Assembly: GCA_012184525.1 (NCBI GenBank)
Contig: WOFQ01000017.1
Location: 608,510-672,509 of the forward strand
From: Xenoacremonium recifei
Taxonomy: Eukaryota; Ascomycota; Sordariomycetes; Hypocreales; Nectriaceae
Direction of reading: 5' to 3'
DNA: 64,000 bases
The stretch's first letter is position 1; the number at the start of each line of letters is the position of its first letter. The notes under the pieces were generated by a model that worked only from the letters and a program-made list of their open reading frames with translations, was not told the origin of the DNA and did no database searches. Positions 50,858 to 60,837 of the stretch are shown in pieces. The translations under genes and the position numbers were made by a program.

Positions 50858-52765
50858 TCACCCTTCTTTTTTTACAACTGCCACTTGTTGCTCAACTTCA
50901 ACAGTCATCCCTTCGGCCCAGATAGGGTCCGATTGATCAACGTAATTCTTGGGTTCAGACCATTTTTCTGGTGTGGGTAAGGCATGCGCCGGTGGCCAGA
51001 AATGATTGAGAGCCAAGAAGGACATGAATGAAACCGAAACACCCAAAACGCATGAGAAATACTCCATGTGCTGTGCAGGAACGGTCACACTAACACCAAG
51101 GTTCCCTAAGAACCCATAGAAATTAGGAGCGGCGCCAAGGATGTATGCAGCGAATGCCCTCCAGTTGACACCGCGCGAATAGTAGTAAGGGCCATCCGGG
51201 CTCTTGCTATACAGCATTTCAATCTCAAGATGACCTTTGGAGAGGACATAGTACTGTGCCAGCAAAATTCCAATAATAGATGAGAGAAGATTGGATAGAC
51301 CTGAGATGAACGAAATGAAGACCGTTGCACTCCCGAGTAAGTACCAAGGTTGGAAGACGTATCCGAGAACTATGATTTGTTTAGAAATAGGGCCAGCCTC
51401 GGCAATTTCATCAGGAGGACGTACTTATCACAAGAAAGAATGCCCTTCGAAGATTGATGTATCGAGGCAACAAGCCCATCAGATCAAACGCTCCTCTATT
51501 CAGTATTAGAATATACCGCGCTCAAATCACAGATCAATATTCTGATGTTGGTTTTGACATACGGCAGATTATTTTCCAATGCAGCTGATATCATGGACGA
51601 GAAAAGTAAAGCTAGACAGATGAAGAACATAGCAGCTCTTCCACCAGGCGTGTATTCTTGAGCCAAAAACATTTTCAAGAATGTGCCAGGATTCCATTGA
51701 GCCTAATATTTCGGTCAGCCAGCTTCTCAGAAATAAGCATGTGATAAAACCTACTTCGCCGAAAAGGGGGACGGAACTGCCCAAAATCATAAATCCAACA
51801 ATAGTGTTGACCAAGTTTGCCAATGGGAAACAGATTAGATGACCTACTAACGGATCACGCGGCTTTGTTGCGGACCTAGAAAAGTCTCCTGCATTGGATA
51901 TATATGATGAGCTCTGGTTGAGAAAGTAAAAGAAAAATTCAACCATTGTCCAGCTGTACTCAGAGCCAGTGACAGAAGATGGGTACGAAAGGATTGGACC
52001 GGCACCTCCAGTTCTGTGAAGCACCCAGCCGAGCAAAGACAATGCCGCGGCCCAGTAAATGAAGACCTTTGCATATATGAAAAATCGCCATTTCGGCAAT
52101 GGAACAACACAAAAGCCACCGAGAAGGACACTATTCCGAAGAACCATGTCAGTGTATTCGTCGAAATTTACAGAAATCGAGTCCTTACGTAAATATGAAA
52201 AATGAAATCATGTCCGCAGAGGACAGGATCGAATCCGGGCCCATATGGTTAGGTATATTGTTCCACTTCGGCGTGATACATGTGATCATGACACTATTAG
52301 TTTGGTTAGATAATGGTCTTGTTCACACGGTCTAATGTTCCGGCGGTACCTGATGAGCTGGGCTGCTGTAGCCATACCGATCGCACTGAAGCATAAAGTG
52401 ACGAGAACTCGGCATAGAATGGGCCAGTATGCTCCGTAGATTCCGAAACAGCTGCGACAGATGATAGGGTACGGGATTCGATATACAGCACCGGCTCTTC
52501 CATTGAGAGCCAGCCCAATGCCAGACAGTATCATCCCTGGAAATAAGATGAAGACTGCAGACCACACCCCCAATCCCGAAGTAAGCGGCGTCGCAATCCA
52601 TGCTCCGGTAGCTGAGATGGCGCTCATCCAGAAGGTACCATAAGCCAAGATCCCCCATTTCCGCTCCTTTACTGGGATTGGGCGTAGGTCAGGGTTGTCC
52701 AGGACATTCACTTGACCATCTCCTGGGATCGCCAAAACATCACCAAATCTCTTTCGAAGCCCCAT
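50858..52765 (-). CDS. NCS1-family nucleobase/vitamin permease
   Basis: Twelve-TM plasma-membrane symporter of the NCS1 (cytosine/purine, uracil, allantoin, thiamine, pyridoxine) family. From ATG 52765: NPDLRPIPVKERKWGILAYG, FWMSAISATGAWIATPLTSG (TM1), SGIGLALNGRAGAVYRIPYP, CFGIYGAYWPILCRV; later exons give YISNAGDFSRSATKPRDPLV, the conserved N-x2-DFS/TR element of TM6, VNTIVGFMILGSSVPLFGE, LPRYINLRRAFF, and GYVFQPWYLL. The C-terminus ends EVEQQVAVVKKEG. Six or so short GT-AG introns each rejoin conserved text, so the gene looks intact. Fur- and Fcy-like members prefer purines or pyrimidines, but I cannot set the substrate. It is downstream of a regulator and a dioxygenase on the same strand, with shared promoter motifs, suggesting import of the dioxygenase substrate. 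Confidence 0.88.
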
Positions 52766-53250
52766 TTCTCTCGGAGTGCAAAGATAAAGTCAAATGTCAG
52801 AGGAGCGCACAGGAAATATGGCGAGACTGATTTATTGCTTTTTCTCATGGTTTGATTCGTACTTATAGTAAACTTCCGTTTCAATGCAGAATCTAATCTC
52901 TCGGTCAATCTATTGGGTCCAAACCCTTATCTCCTCGACAGACTAGGCTGAGATAAAGCCTGTCACAATTGGCTGTTGGCACTTCTGGGGCTACCGCTAA
53001 GTTATGGAGCTAGAAACTCGCCCGAGGTCTTGATTCTTTTCTCACCCGAAATCCAGGGATCGCTAGTAGTACGTGGCGTTTCGGGTGACAAATTTGACCT
53101 CGGCCGAGGTTTCTAATGGCATGGAGCCAGAAGCAACATGACCAGGACGCATCGTGATTCGTCTCCGAAATCCACTAATCTGGCAGTACTTCTACAAATG
53201 CTACATTCTATACACTAACCGTGTCTTCAACCCCTGCGCACGTTGCAGCG
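52766..53250. promoter_or_regulatory. NCS1 permease promoter with several palindromes
   Basis: Between the regulator stop and the permease ATG. It contains CTCGCCCGAG (53017-53026), CTCGGCCGAG (53099-53108, within the 12-bp palindrome 53098-53109) and a 10+10 inverted repeat TCACCCGAAA / TTTCGGGTGA spanning 53042-53088. The CTCGGCCGAG word recurs upstream of the dioxygenase gene (56885-56894). Likely regulator binding sites (inference). Confidence 0.6.
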
Positions 53251-55275
53251 TCAAACATTCGCTTGCGGACCGACGACAATAGTGTCCAAAATTTGCAGCG
53301 CAGCAGCCGCCACCCTATTCCGATGCTGGATGGATCTAATCAGATCGCGACATTTGTTGACGGCTCTGTAGTGGTCCTTGTTGCTCGCCTCCCCCATTAC
53401 TTCTAATTCGATAGCCAGAGTCATCGCGGCAGAGAAGAGATGTGCTACAGCAGCCCTACTGATACCGTCAGCACTATATCATACTATTGATCTTGTCTTC
53501 GGATCAATGATTCTTACCACGTATTTGGCCATTTCAGTAAAACGTTATCTCCTACTGCTAGGGCAATCATGGCTTCCGCTGACCTCAGGCAAATGGACCG
53601 GGTACGTCGGAACACGGAACCATGTTCCGACCAGATATTCTGTAAGGTTTTGTTTATGGTGATGCGTAGGTTCAGTAGGAAGAGGCTAAGTTTAATTCTC
53701 TGAACGGGAATCCATGGAAATCTCTCATAATCAAGATCTAAAGACCAGGAGGAACCAGCGTCAGCGCAGAGGTACGAAGGCAAATTGCCGATAATATAAG
53801 CCAGTTCTTCGTCGGTCTTCACCACCAGATCGACGACGCCATTTTCACCGAGAGACCGGTCCTTCAGCTTTGACCGAAACCGATGGTACAGGATGGCTGA
53901 CTTTATCATAGCGATGTGATAATGGATAGATCGTGGATAATCGGGCGGGTATTCTGCCACATCCTGTCCCGCACCAATTTCATCATCATTCTTCGCCGAA
54001 GGAAGATGAACTTCAAAGTCTTTTTCGTTGATACACGGCGGGTGATATGGAACTGGCAACCTGTAATTCAAGTTAGCCACGGTTATGAGTGGCAAGGAGA
54101 GGGCGTAACAACCATTCACATATGACAATTGTCCACCACGCTCGGCGACACACTTCTCGCTCCACGATATCCAATTTTTGAAGCTCCGATTCTTGATCAA
54201 GTTGTAGGATCTGGGCCGTACGCACCGCGATGGGGATAGCCACTTGATACATTGTATAGTCCCCGACATTTTTGAAAACAACAGCGAGGATGGCCGTAGC
54301 CTGGACAGTACGCACATCGGGATTCCGGAGGAAATCTGCCTTATAGAGGTAGAAGATTGCAGCATCATACCACTTACGAAGCCTCGTTATGGAGTCCGAG
54401 CCCATGAAGTCAGCGTTATCAAGTCCATCGGTATCATCATTAAAAACCAATACAGCCTATGGTGTGGCATAAAATGTCAGTCCAGTTTGGAAAGATACCA
54501 ATGAGACCACTCACAGAGAGGAAGCTGAAGTAAACTGCGAGCCAGAAGGGGTCGTACAAGGCACGTTCCCGTGCATTCGAACACGAATTCCAGAACGTGG
54601 AATGTTGAGAAACAAAGGTAGGATAGTGGATTGCGGCGTGCGCCCAGGCAGTATTTTCACCTTGCTGCAACAAAAGCTCGCTCAGATACCTTGACGGGAA
54701 TTCAACATCAAACTCTGTGACAACGGTGTTTTTGGTCTTGGCATTTCCAACCACCTCGAAAAGGTGTTGCTCAAAGCCGTCGGTCTTGTAATAAGGATCG
54801 CGACTGATGAAATGATCGCCCAGGTATTGGTCAGGGGAAGGCAGAGATGGGGTGGACATCCACCCCTGTGCTGGCGAAATCGTTTCATCTGGAGATGTCG
54901 GTGGTTGGTCTCGAGATGCTTTGTCATACAATCGCAGGCTTCGTCGCTCCGTGCTTAACAGCTGTTCAGTGGTCCTGGGTAAATCTTTAGCGTCGTAATG
55001 AAAGGAACAAAAGCAACAATCCCCGATTCAGAAGAGTTGCGTGTCGGTTAAGAGAATAAAATCCTGACCATGTCAACTTGCCTTTTATTCTTTACGTTAA
55101 CCGTGACTCTTTCTCGCGCACAGGTCAAAGCTTTACCCCTGCGAATGCATACATTGCAGGGTATTCTCTTGTCGCATCTGACCTTTCGTCGACTGCAATC
55201 CAGACATGATTTCGGTGCTCTCTGTGTTGATCGGAGTTTGTCCGGTGTCTGGGATCCGAGGGATACCGAGTCCAT
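53251..55275 (-). CDS. Zn(II)2Cys6 transcription factor
   Basis: Regulator of about 600 aa. Exon 1 from ATG 55275 (MDSVSLGSQTPDK) holds CLDCSRRKVRCDKRIPCNVC followed by IRRGKALTC, a complete zinc cluster. Later exons carry the fungal_trans region: YLSELLLQQGENTAWAHAAI, DPFWLAVYFSFLS, KWYDAAIFYLYKADFLRNPD, VQATAILAVVFKNVGDY, REVCRRAWWTIVICEW, LPVPYHPPCINEKDFEVHLP, and a C-terminal part that continues past the stop-ended frame at 53514 through an intron to AHLFSAAMTLAIELEVMGEA and the TGA at 53251-53253. It lies between the permease and dioxygenase genes on the same strand and is the natural candidate to bind the CTCGGCCGAG sites (inference). Some exon borders are approximate. Confidence 0.82.
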
Positions 55276-55500
55276 TCTTCGACCCCAGCTTAAGTGATCA
55301 TTAAGCGCCGAACAGGCGAGCAATTATGGAAAGCGCTCTACGGAGTACGGGGTAGTTTGTAATTGTTCTATCGGAGCGCGAGAAGGAACTTTTCGGGGGC
55401 CTTATCAACGATGTGTCAATTTGTTACTGTCCTTATCAGACCCTGGCATGCGATCCAGACCTCCAGCTGGCATGGATCCATTCTCATTCCCTGGAGCCGG

Positions 55501-56654
55501 CTAATATGGCACTCTCCCCACTAGACGCAGAAGCTGCTCCGTGATGATTGGCTCCTCGAATGGCCGGTCGCGTTCCTCCGAATCCTCTTTTCCCAAGCGG
55601 AGTTTCTTATCTTTTGTTACAAACAGGTTGTCATGGGGCCAATGGGTCTAGGAAGATCTCGAGTCAGCCCTCCCTCTCGGAGCCCGTTTTCTAGCATTGG
55701 GGAGACATACCGTTCCATCTCGTCTGTCAAAGATTTCTGCCTTCGTTCGTAAGGTAGGCTCATCAGCGAAGGCGACGGGAGTATAGCAGGCATCTAAACA
55801 CGCGACACGAGTTAGCACGAAACAAGTTGCGCCATCACGATCAAAGGCGTACAAATTATTGATCGCACATTCTGCGACGTCGGAACACAATTGTAGTGCA
55901 TCGTCCTGGAGTCCCAGAGGATAATGTCCCCTGGTTCTGCGCAAACCTTCACAATTGAACAGCCACGCTCCTCGAACCACTTCATTTCCTCGTTGCTGAA
56001 CCCAAACCAATCTGTTGTGCCCCATGTCCCTCTCCCGATCACCTGTGGGTGAGCCTTGAAGAACTCGGTCATCAGTTTGCTTGAACCTTTCATCACTAGG
56101 AGGCCGCCATCATCAATGCCGTTAGGTGCAAAGTTCAGGATCCCTTGGACGCATTGCAATCCTGTCCTCAGAGGATTCTGGTCAATATGGGGCCATGGTT
56201 CGGTCTGAGGAAGTGGTTTCCCCGCTGGAAGAGTAAAATTCATCCCGTCAAAGGAAGCCAGGAGCTCGTTTGTGCCCCATAGTTTGGCAAATGTCCCCAG
56301 GACGCCTGGCTCGCTTTTGAGTGGTAAGTAAGCTTGCTAGAGCATTGTCCAAGGCGTCACTTACGTTCGAGCTTCCCACATGAACTTTTCATGCTGAATA
56401 CGATATCCGTGGTACATTCCGCCCTTCATATGTGTCGGTAGGTGCTCCTCACTCCAGGTAGACCTGTCGTTTCTGTCGAAGCCCCAGGGGAACCTCTCTA
56501 GCCACTCAAACATTTTCTCAGTGTAGTAGCGACACCGTTCCATCGGAATGGCTCCTTTGACAACGACGTAGCCATCACGGAAAAGGTTATCTCTCCAATC
56601 ATTATATACTCGATCCGTGTCAACGGTTGGAGAGGCGGCAGTAGAGTGAGGCAT
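55501..56654 (-). CDS. Phytanoyl-CoA dioxygenase (PhyH)-like 2OG/Fe(II) oxygenase
   Basis: About 310 aa from four exons with GT-AG introns. Exon 1 starts at ATG 56654 and contains WRDNLFRDGYVVVKGAIPME, the PhyH N-terminal strand. Exon 2 has the iron site WPHIDQNP (H-x-D) and GILNFAPNGIDDGGLLVMKG, then GDIILWDSRTMHYNCVP (distal His) and QNVRSII (Arg for 2-oxoglutarate). Exon 3 gives ACYTPVAFADEPTLRTKAEI, and exon 4 ends PFEEPIITEQLLRLVGRVPY at 55501, matching the tail of fungal PhyH proteins that hydroxylate small metabolites. All metal and cosubstrate ligands are present. It is upstream of the regulator and permease on the same strand; CTCGGCCGAG lies 231 bp before the ATG. Confidence 0.88.
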
Positions 56655-57869
56655 AGTAAGTACGTAGGTTAGATACAGGGAGTTGGAAGATAATGACGCT
56701 GCGACTGTAAATCGTTGTTCAGGGAGTACAGGGAATCGGCCACGGTAGCATTTTTAAAGCCTGACATAAATCAATTTTTAGATCTCTACGTATTAGCTTC
56801 TCAGTCAAGTCCCTGACACAAAACTCACCATCTGACTCAATCCGTGTCGACGCACGAAACTTAGCACCTAAAAACTCAACCGAGCTCGGCCGAGATTTCC
56901 TGCGACGCAAAGATCTTACCCGAGGGTAAGAAGCCATTGGACGTAAGCTGGGATCTTGTCAGCCCAGTCCTTTTAAGCACAAGATCCGGTTTTCGAAAAC
57001 TGGTTTTCTTTGGTATGCGGTTTACGACCTTGTACTCACCCTCAGAAAAGCTCGAGCCAAGGGAGAAAGAGTCCGCGTGCATCCCACACTCGATTTCGAT
57101 ACCCAGAACATAACCGTAGACCAATAACTTCCGCATTGTCTAGCTACTATCTACTAATCAAAAGGGAAAAAAGGGGGGGGAATTAAGCAAAAGGAAAAGA
57201 AAACTCGTGAATTCTCTTGAGGCTCATGTTATTCGCAAGGAAAATAAGTAGCTCACCTGCACGCGATTGATTGTTGTACTAGCAGAGTTATAGCCGAGCT
57301 ATGATTAGGTGTTTTGTATCATCCTGAGCAGGGATATTGACCTGAAGAACCGGTAAAGATTGTGATAAATGCTTCACTTATTACTACCATGGAATTCTGC
57401 CTCATCATATGCGTAAAGACTGCTGTCGAGCCTGCGAAGCTTGAGACGTTGTGTACGGAGTAGTGTAGGGTAAGCCGGTAAATCAGCCCCGCAGCAGACG
57501 CGTCTTCAAGGGAAAGGGCAATAAACGAACCAGACGCGTGTTCACAATAGATGATTCTTAGAATGTCGGCAGTTCCGTCAGACAAGCTTGGATCGTCCAA
57601 AAACGACTTGTAGTTGACGAAGATAATATATACGCCCTGACTTCTGCCACGGTCGCGCTTTGGTATATGCACACTGCAGAATCGACACGCTCGCATATCC
57701 TAGATTGACGCCAATCATGGTGAGAGGTAAGCACTAATGGGAAGATCTGAATACCACGACCTGCTTCCGCAAAGGCTTGGTCTATTGTGACGGGCTTCAT
57801 TCTACTTATTGTTGAGCTCGGAAGTCCTATCAGCAGTGCAGTTGTTGCGCTGTGCAACAGATGCTTCGA
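56655..57869. other. Long intergenic region with palindromes, no intact gene
   Basis: About 1.2 kb upstream of the dioxygenase gene. It contains CTCGGCCGAG (56885-56894), CTTACCC-GA-GGGTAAG (56915-56930), GTTTTCGAAAAC (56989-57000), a TACGGAGTA nonamer (57454) and a one-mismatch TCGG-N5-CCGT at 57566. Minus-strand frames (56876-57136, 57319-57696, 57558-58028) have no recognisable family. Confidence 0.5.
56885..56894. promoter_or_regulatory. Palindrome CTCGGCCGAG upstream of the PhyH gene
   Basis: Exact 10-bp palindrome 231 bp before ATG 56654, identical to the word in the NCS1 promoter at 53099-53108. CGG and CCG half-sites fit a Zn2Cys6 dimer. Confidence 0.55.
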
Positions 57870-58190
57870 TCGAGCTTGCACCACTACCTCGATCCAATTA
57901 CCGGTGGGAATGCTACGGTTGTAAATATTATTTACGCCGACGCCCAAGGAAGCCTTACTGTAGAAGGATATCCGCTGGGCACGCCGATTCGCGACGCTAC
58001 TGTGCACGCCTAGACGGACAACATGCACCAGTTGATCAGTGCCGCCATCACCCTCGCGGCAGTCAATTTGCTAACTTGTATCGTTTTGCCAGATCATGAG
58101 TTGAAGAAGGATCAGCAGAACAATGCCGAGAATAAAGGCATTGGCGCTCTCGCGCCTATTGGTACAAGGGGTGACAAGACCGGAGCTTAA
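57870..58190 (+). pseudogene. C-terminal remnant of an MFS-type transporter
   Basis: One frame reads HHYLDPITGGNATVVNIIYA, DAQGSLTVEGYPLGTPIRDA, then TAG at 58011-58013, then NMHQLISAAITLAAVNLLTC and IVLPDHELKKDQ before the TAA at 58188-58190. A G-x-P-I-R-D-A loop followed by a TM helix and a charged tail is the pattern at the C-terminus of fungal MFS transporters of the siderophore/trichothecene type. No upstream TM segments could be followed. Assigned by weak resemblance. Confidence 0.35.
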
Positions 58191-58518
58191 GCCACGCGGA
58201 AAAGACGGAGGGTCGGACGGTCAGGCTAAGAGGCAAACTCATTTTCTCGGACACGACAATCTCGAGTGAACTAGGCGGAAGGCAAATTTTCACCCTCCGC
58301 ACCCTCCGTCTCATTTCTTTAGCATGTAGAGCTGTAGTTACATCGTTGGGTAGTTTCTCTTAAAAGCTCGTTGTCCTAATTAGAAGAGAAGCCCACCATC
58401 TTCTGTGAAACAAACCCCATCTAACCGCAACCTCACTACCGTCATATTTCATATCTTCCTCTTATTTCTCTCCTATATTTCACCGCAAGAGAGTTTTCTT
58501 CTAAAAAAAAACCATACG
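58191..58518. promoter_or_regulatory. Promoter region of the 14-TM MFS gene
   Basis: 328 bp. An exact 11-bp inverted repeat, AGACGGAGGGT (58203-58213) and ACCCTCCGTCT (58301-58311), with an extra CACCCTCCGC copy at 58291, lies 200-315 bp before the ATG. The function is inferred only from symmetry. Confidence 0.4.
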
Positions 58519-60431
58519 ATGGCTGTCTCGACGACTATCCCAGAGCCTAGCAACTATACTTATCCCACCGGCCTGAAGCTAGTATTGCTGCTTTCATCAA
58601 TTTTCCTGTGCATGTTCTTGGTAGCTCTGGTACGTCTCCACAATGAATTTCTGACTACGAAATCACAATGTTCCAGACGAAAGCATTTGACTGACATGTC
58701 TCATCTGATAGGACAAACTCATCATCTCCACCGCTATCCCTCAGATAACGAACGATTTCTCCTCGACAGACGACATTGGCTGGTATGGAACGGCGTATCT
58801 TCTTACGAATTGTGCGTTTATATTGGTGTTTGGAAAGGCATATACTTTTTTGAACGTCAAAACGGTTTTCTTGACAGCTGTGATACTGTTCGAGATTGGC
58901 TCTGCAATATGCGGCGCTGCGCCGAATTCTCTTGCTTTCATCATAGGAAGGGCGGTAGCCGGGCTTGGAGCGGGCGGCGTTCAGTCTGGAGTTGTAAGTC
59001 CTCCACATACAGGAAACTAACCACTGCGAAGACTCTGCGATGCCCAGAACGATTGTTAATATTCCTTGCCTGTGTAGATCGTCATCATTGTCTATGCGGT
59101 CCCACTCCCGAAACGACCACAGTACCAAGGTCTCCTTGGTGCTATATATGGAATTGCTTCCGTGATTGGGCCGCTTGTGGGTGGTGCTTTCACCACCAAT
59201 ACTACATGGAGATGGTGCTTTTATTTAAACCTACCTTTGGGGGGTTTTGTTTTGGTCTTCGTCTTCTTCCTACTCCATATTTCCGACCATCCCAAGCCCA
59301 AGGTTACGTTTCGCGAGAAGGTACGAGAGATTAACGTCGAAGGCCTCATGGTGTTGATCCCAGGAGTTGTCTGTCTATGTCTGGCATTGCAATGGGGTGG
59401 ATTCACCTATAAGGTATGATTTTCGTGGGCTGTTTGGCTGGCTGAGTCGAGCTGACAGGTCTAGTGGAGCAATATTCGCATCATAATATTGCTAGTGCTG
59501 GCTTCCTTGCTCCTACTTGCCTTTGTCTTAATCCAGGTATGGAGGCCTGAACGGGCGATTGTGCCGCCTCATGTCTTCGCTCAACGGAGCATCGCCAGCG
59601 GATTTTTCGTGAGCTGTTGCCTTGGAGCACACCAGACTTTACTCCGTAAGTTTGCCTTTGTGGCGCTAGGTCCTTTCTTCGTTGACGAGTAGTCTAGTTT
59701 ACTACTTGCCAATCTGGTTCCAGGTAATAGAAGGGGTAACGGCTGTTGAAAGTGGAGTTCGTCTTTTGCCCCAGGTAATCGCTTTGGTGATTGCCTCCAT
59801 CCTTACGGGAATTCTCACAAGCCGGACTGGCTACTACACCCCCTTTCTCATCTTTGGCATCTGCCTATCAGCAATTGGTACTGGCCTCTTTACCACCCTT
59901 ACTGTGACCACCAGCACCGGCCAGTGGATCGGGTATCAAATTCTGTACGGCTGGGGTTTCGGTGGTTGCGTACAAGCCCCGAATATGGCTGCACAGACAG
60001 TTTTGCCGCGGAATGAAGTTTCCGTTGGTGCTTCCATCATGCTCTTTGCGCAGACGCTGTTCGGTGCCATATTTGTCACTATCGGTCAGAACGTTTTTGA
60101 TGCACAGCTATTCAAAAGGCTCAACGACGTCACAAATGTTACATCGGACGATATAAAACACGCGGGTGCTACCGGCATATCTGACCTTGTTCCGCCTCAA
60201 TTCCACACAGATGCTTTGACAGCGTACAACAACTCATTGGTCGTTTGCTTTCAGGTGGCCCTTGTTGTCGCTTGTATCTGCATCATTGGCGGCGTCAGCA
60301 TGGAATGGCGCAATGTCAAAGGATCACAAGAGGCGACACAAGTCAGTGACCACGCTGGTAGGGAGTATATTGAAATGGAAAACCACGGGTTGGAAAACCA
60401 CCTAATTCATGCTCAAGCGGGAGGGAAATGA
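58519..60431 (+). CDS. 14-TM MFS multidrug-type exporter (DHA2 family)
   Basis: Plasma-membrane drug:H+ antiporter-like protein, about 530 aa. ATG 58519 (MAVSTTIPEPSNYTYPT) sits after an A-rich leader. Exon 1 ends at 58629 (FLVAL) and joins DKLIISTAIPQITNDF, giving the LD-x-TI-V-x-A-LP-type motif D1 of DHA2 in variant form, then IGWYGTAYLLTNCAF, GRAVAGLGAGGVQSGV (motif C-like) and, after another intron, ASVIGPLVGGAFTTNTTWRW with NLPLGG, the signature of 14-TM exporters. Later exons contain VYYLPIWFQVIEGVTAVESG and GWGFGGCVQAPNMAAQTVLP. Stop at 60431. Introns near 58996-59078, 59415-59463 and 59645-59696 are GT-AG and keep frame. Convergent with a Zn2Cys6 regulator, a common exporter/regulator pairing. 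Confidence 0.9.
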
Positions 60432-60837
60432 TCATGTGTAAAAACAATGCCGTGGTATTAAAGACTTACATGGTGTACTGTTTCATGTTCTCTTCTCATC
60501 TCATTGATTTGTGTGCGAATCAGGTTAAACAAATCCGACCCAACCACAAAAAGAGTTCTAACTATACTATATTTAATACGAAGATCCAGCAACCAATGTG
60601 TTCCCTCTATAGCCAGCTATTGGAATGATCTCCAATCATGAAACCTTCTATCATGTCGGTGAATTCTAGTGCGTTACCGTTAATCCCCAAATATGCTTGT
60701 TCATCTAAGATCATTGTATGATCTAGCTCGAATGTGCCTAAGGGGCTAATTATAGGAACACCTGGTATCGTATTTATAGATCCTTGTATTGAAGAGTCAT
60801 TAGAAAACTATCATTCCTGGTGAAGTGTCATCAATCG
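60432..60837. other. Convergent intergenic region
   Basis: About 400 bp holding the 3' ends of the exporter and regulator genes. Nothing else seen. Confidence 0.5.

Noticed and set aside
56876..57136. 86-codon minus frame upstream of the PhyH gene
   Set aside because: No family features and it contains the palindromes of the promoter region.
57319..58028. Two minus frames of 125 and 156 codons; a stretch FAEAGRGIQI recalls FAD monooxygenases
   Set aside because: Only one short resemblance, no GxGxxG motif, and the plus strand has better, though weak, MFS-like text.
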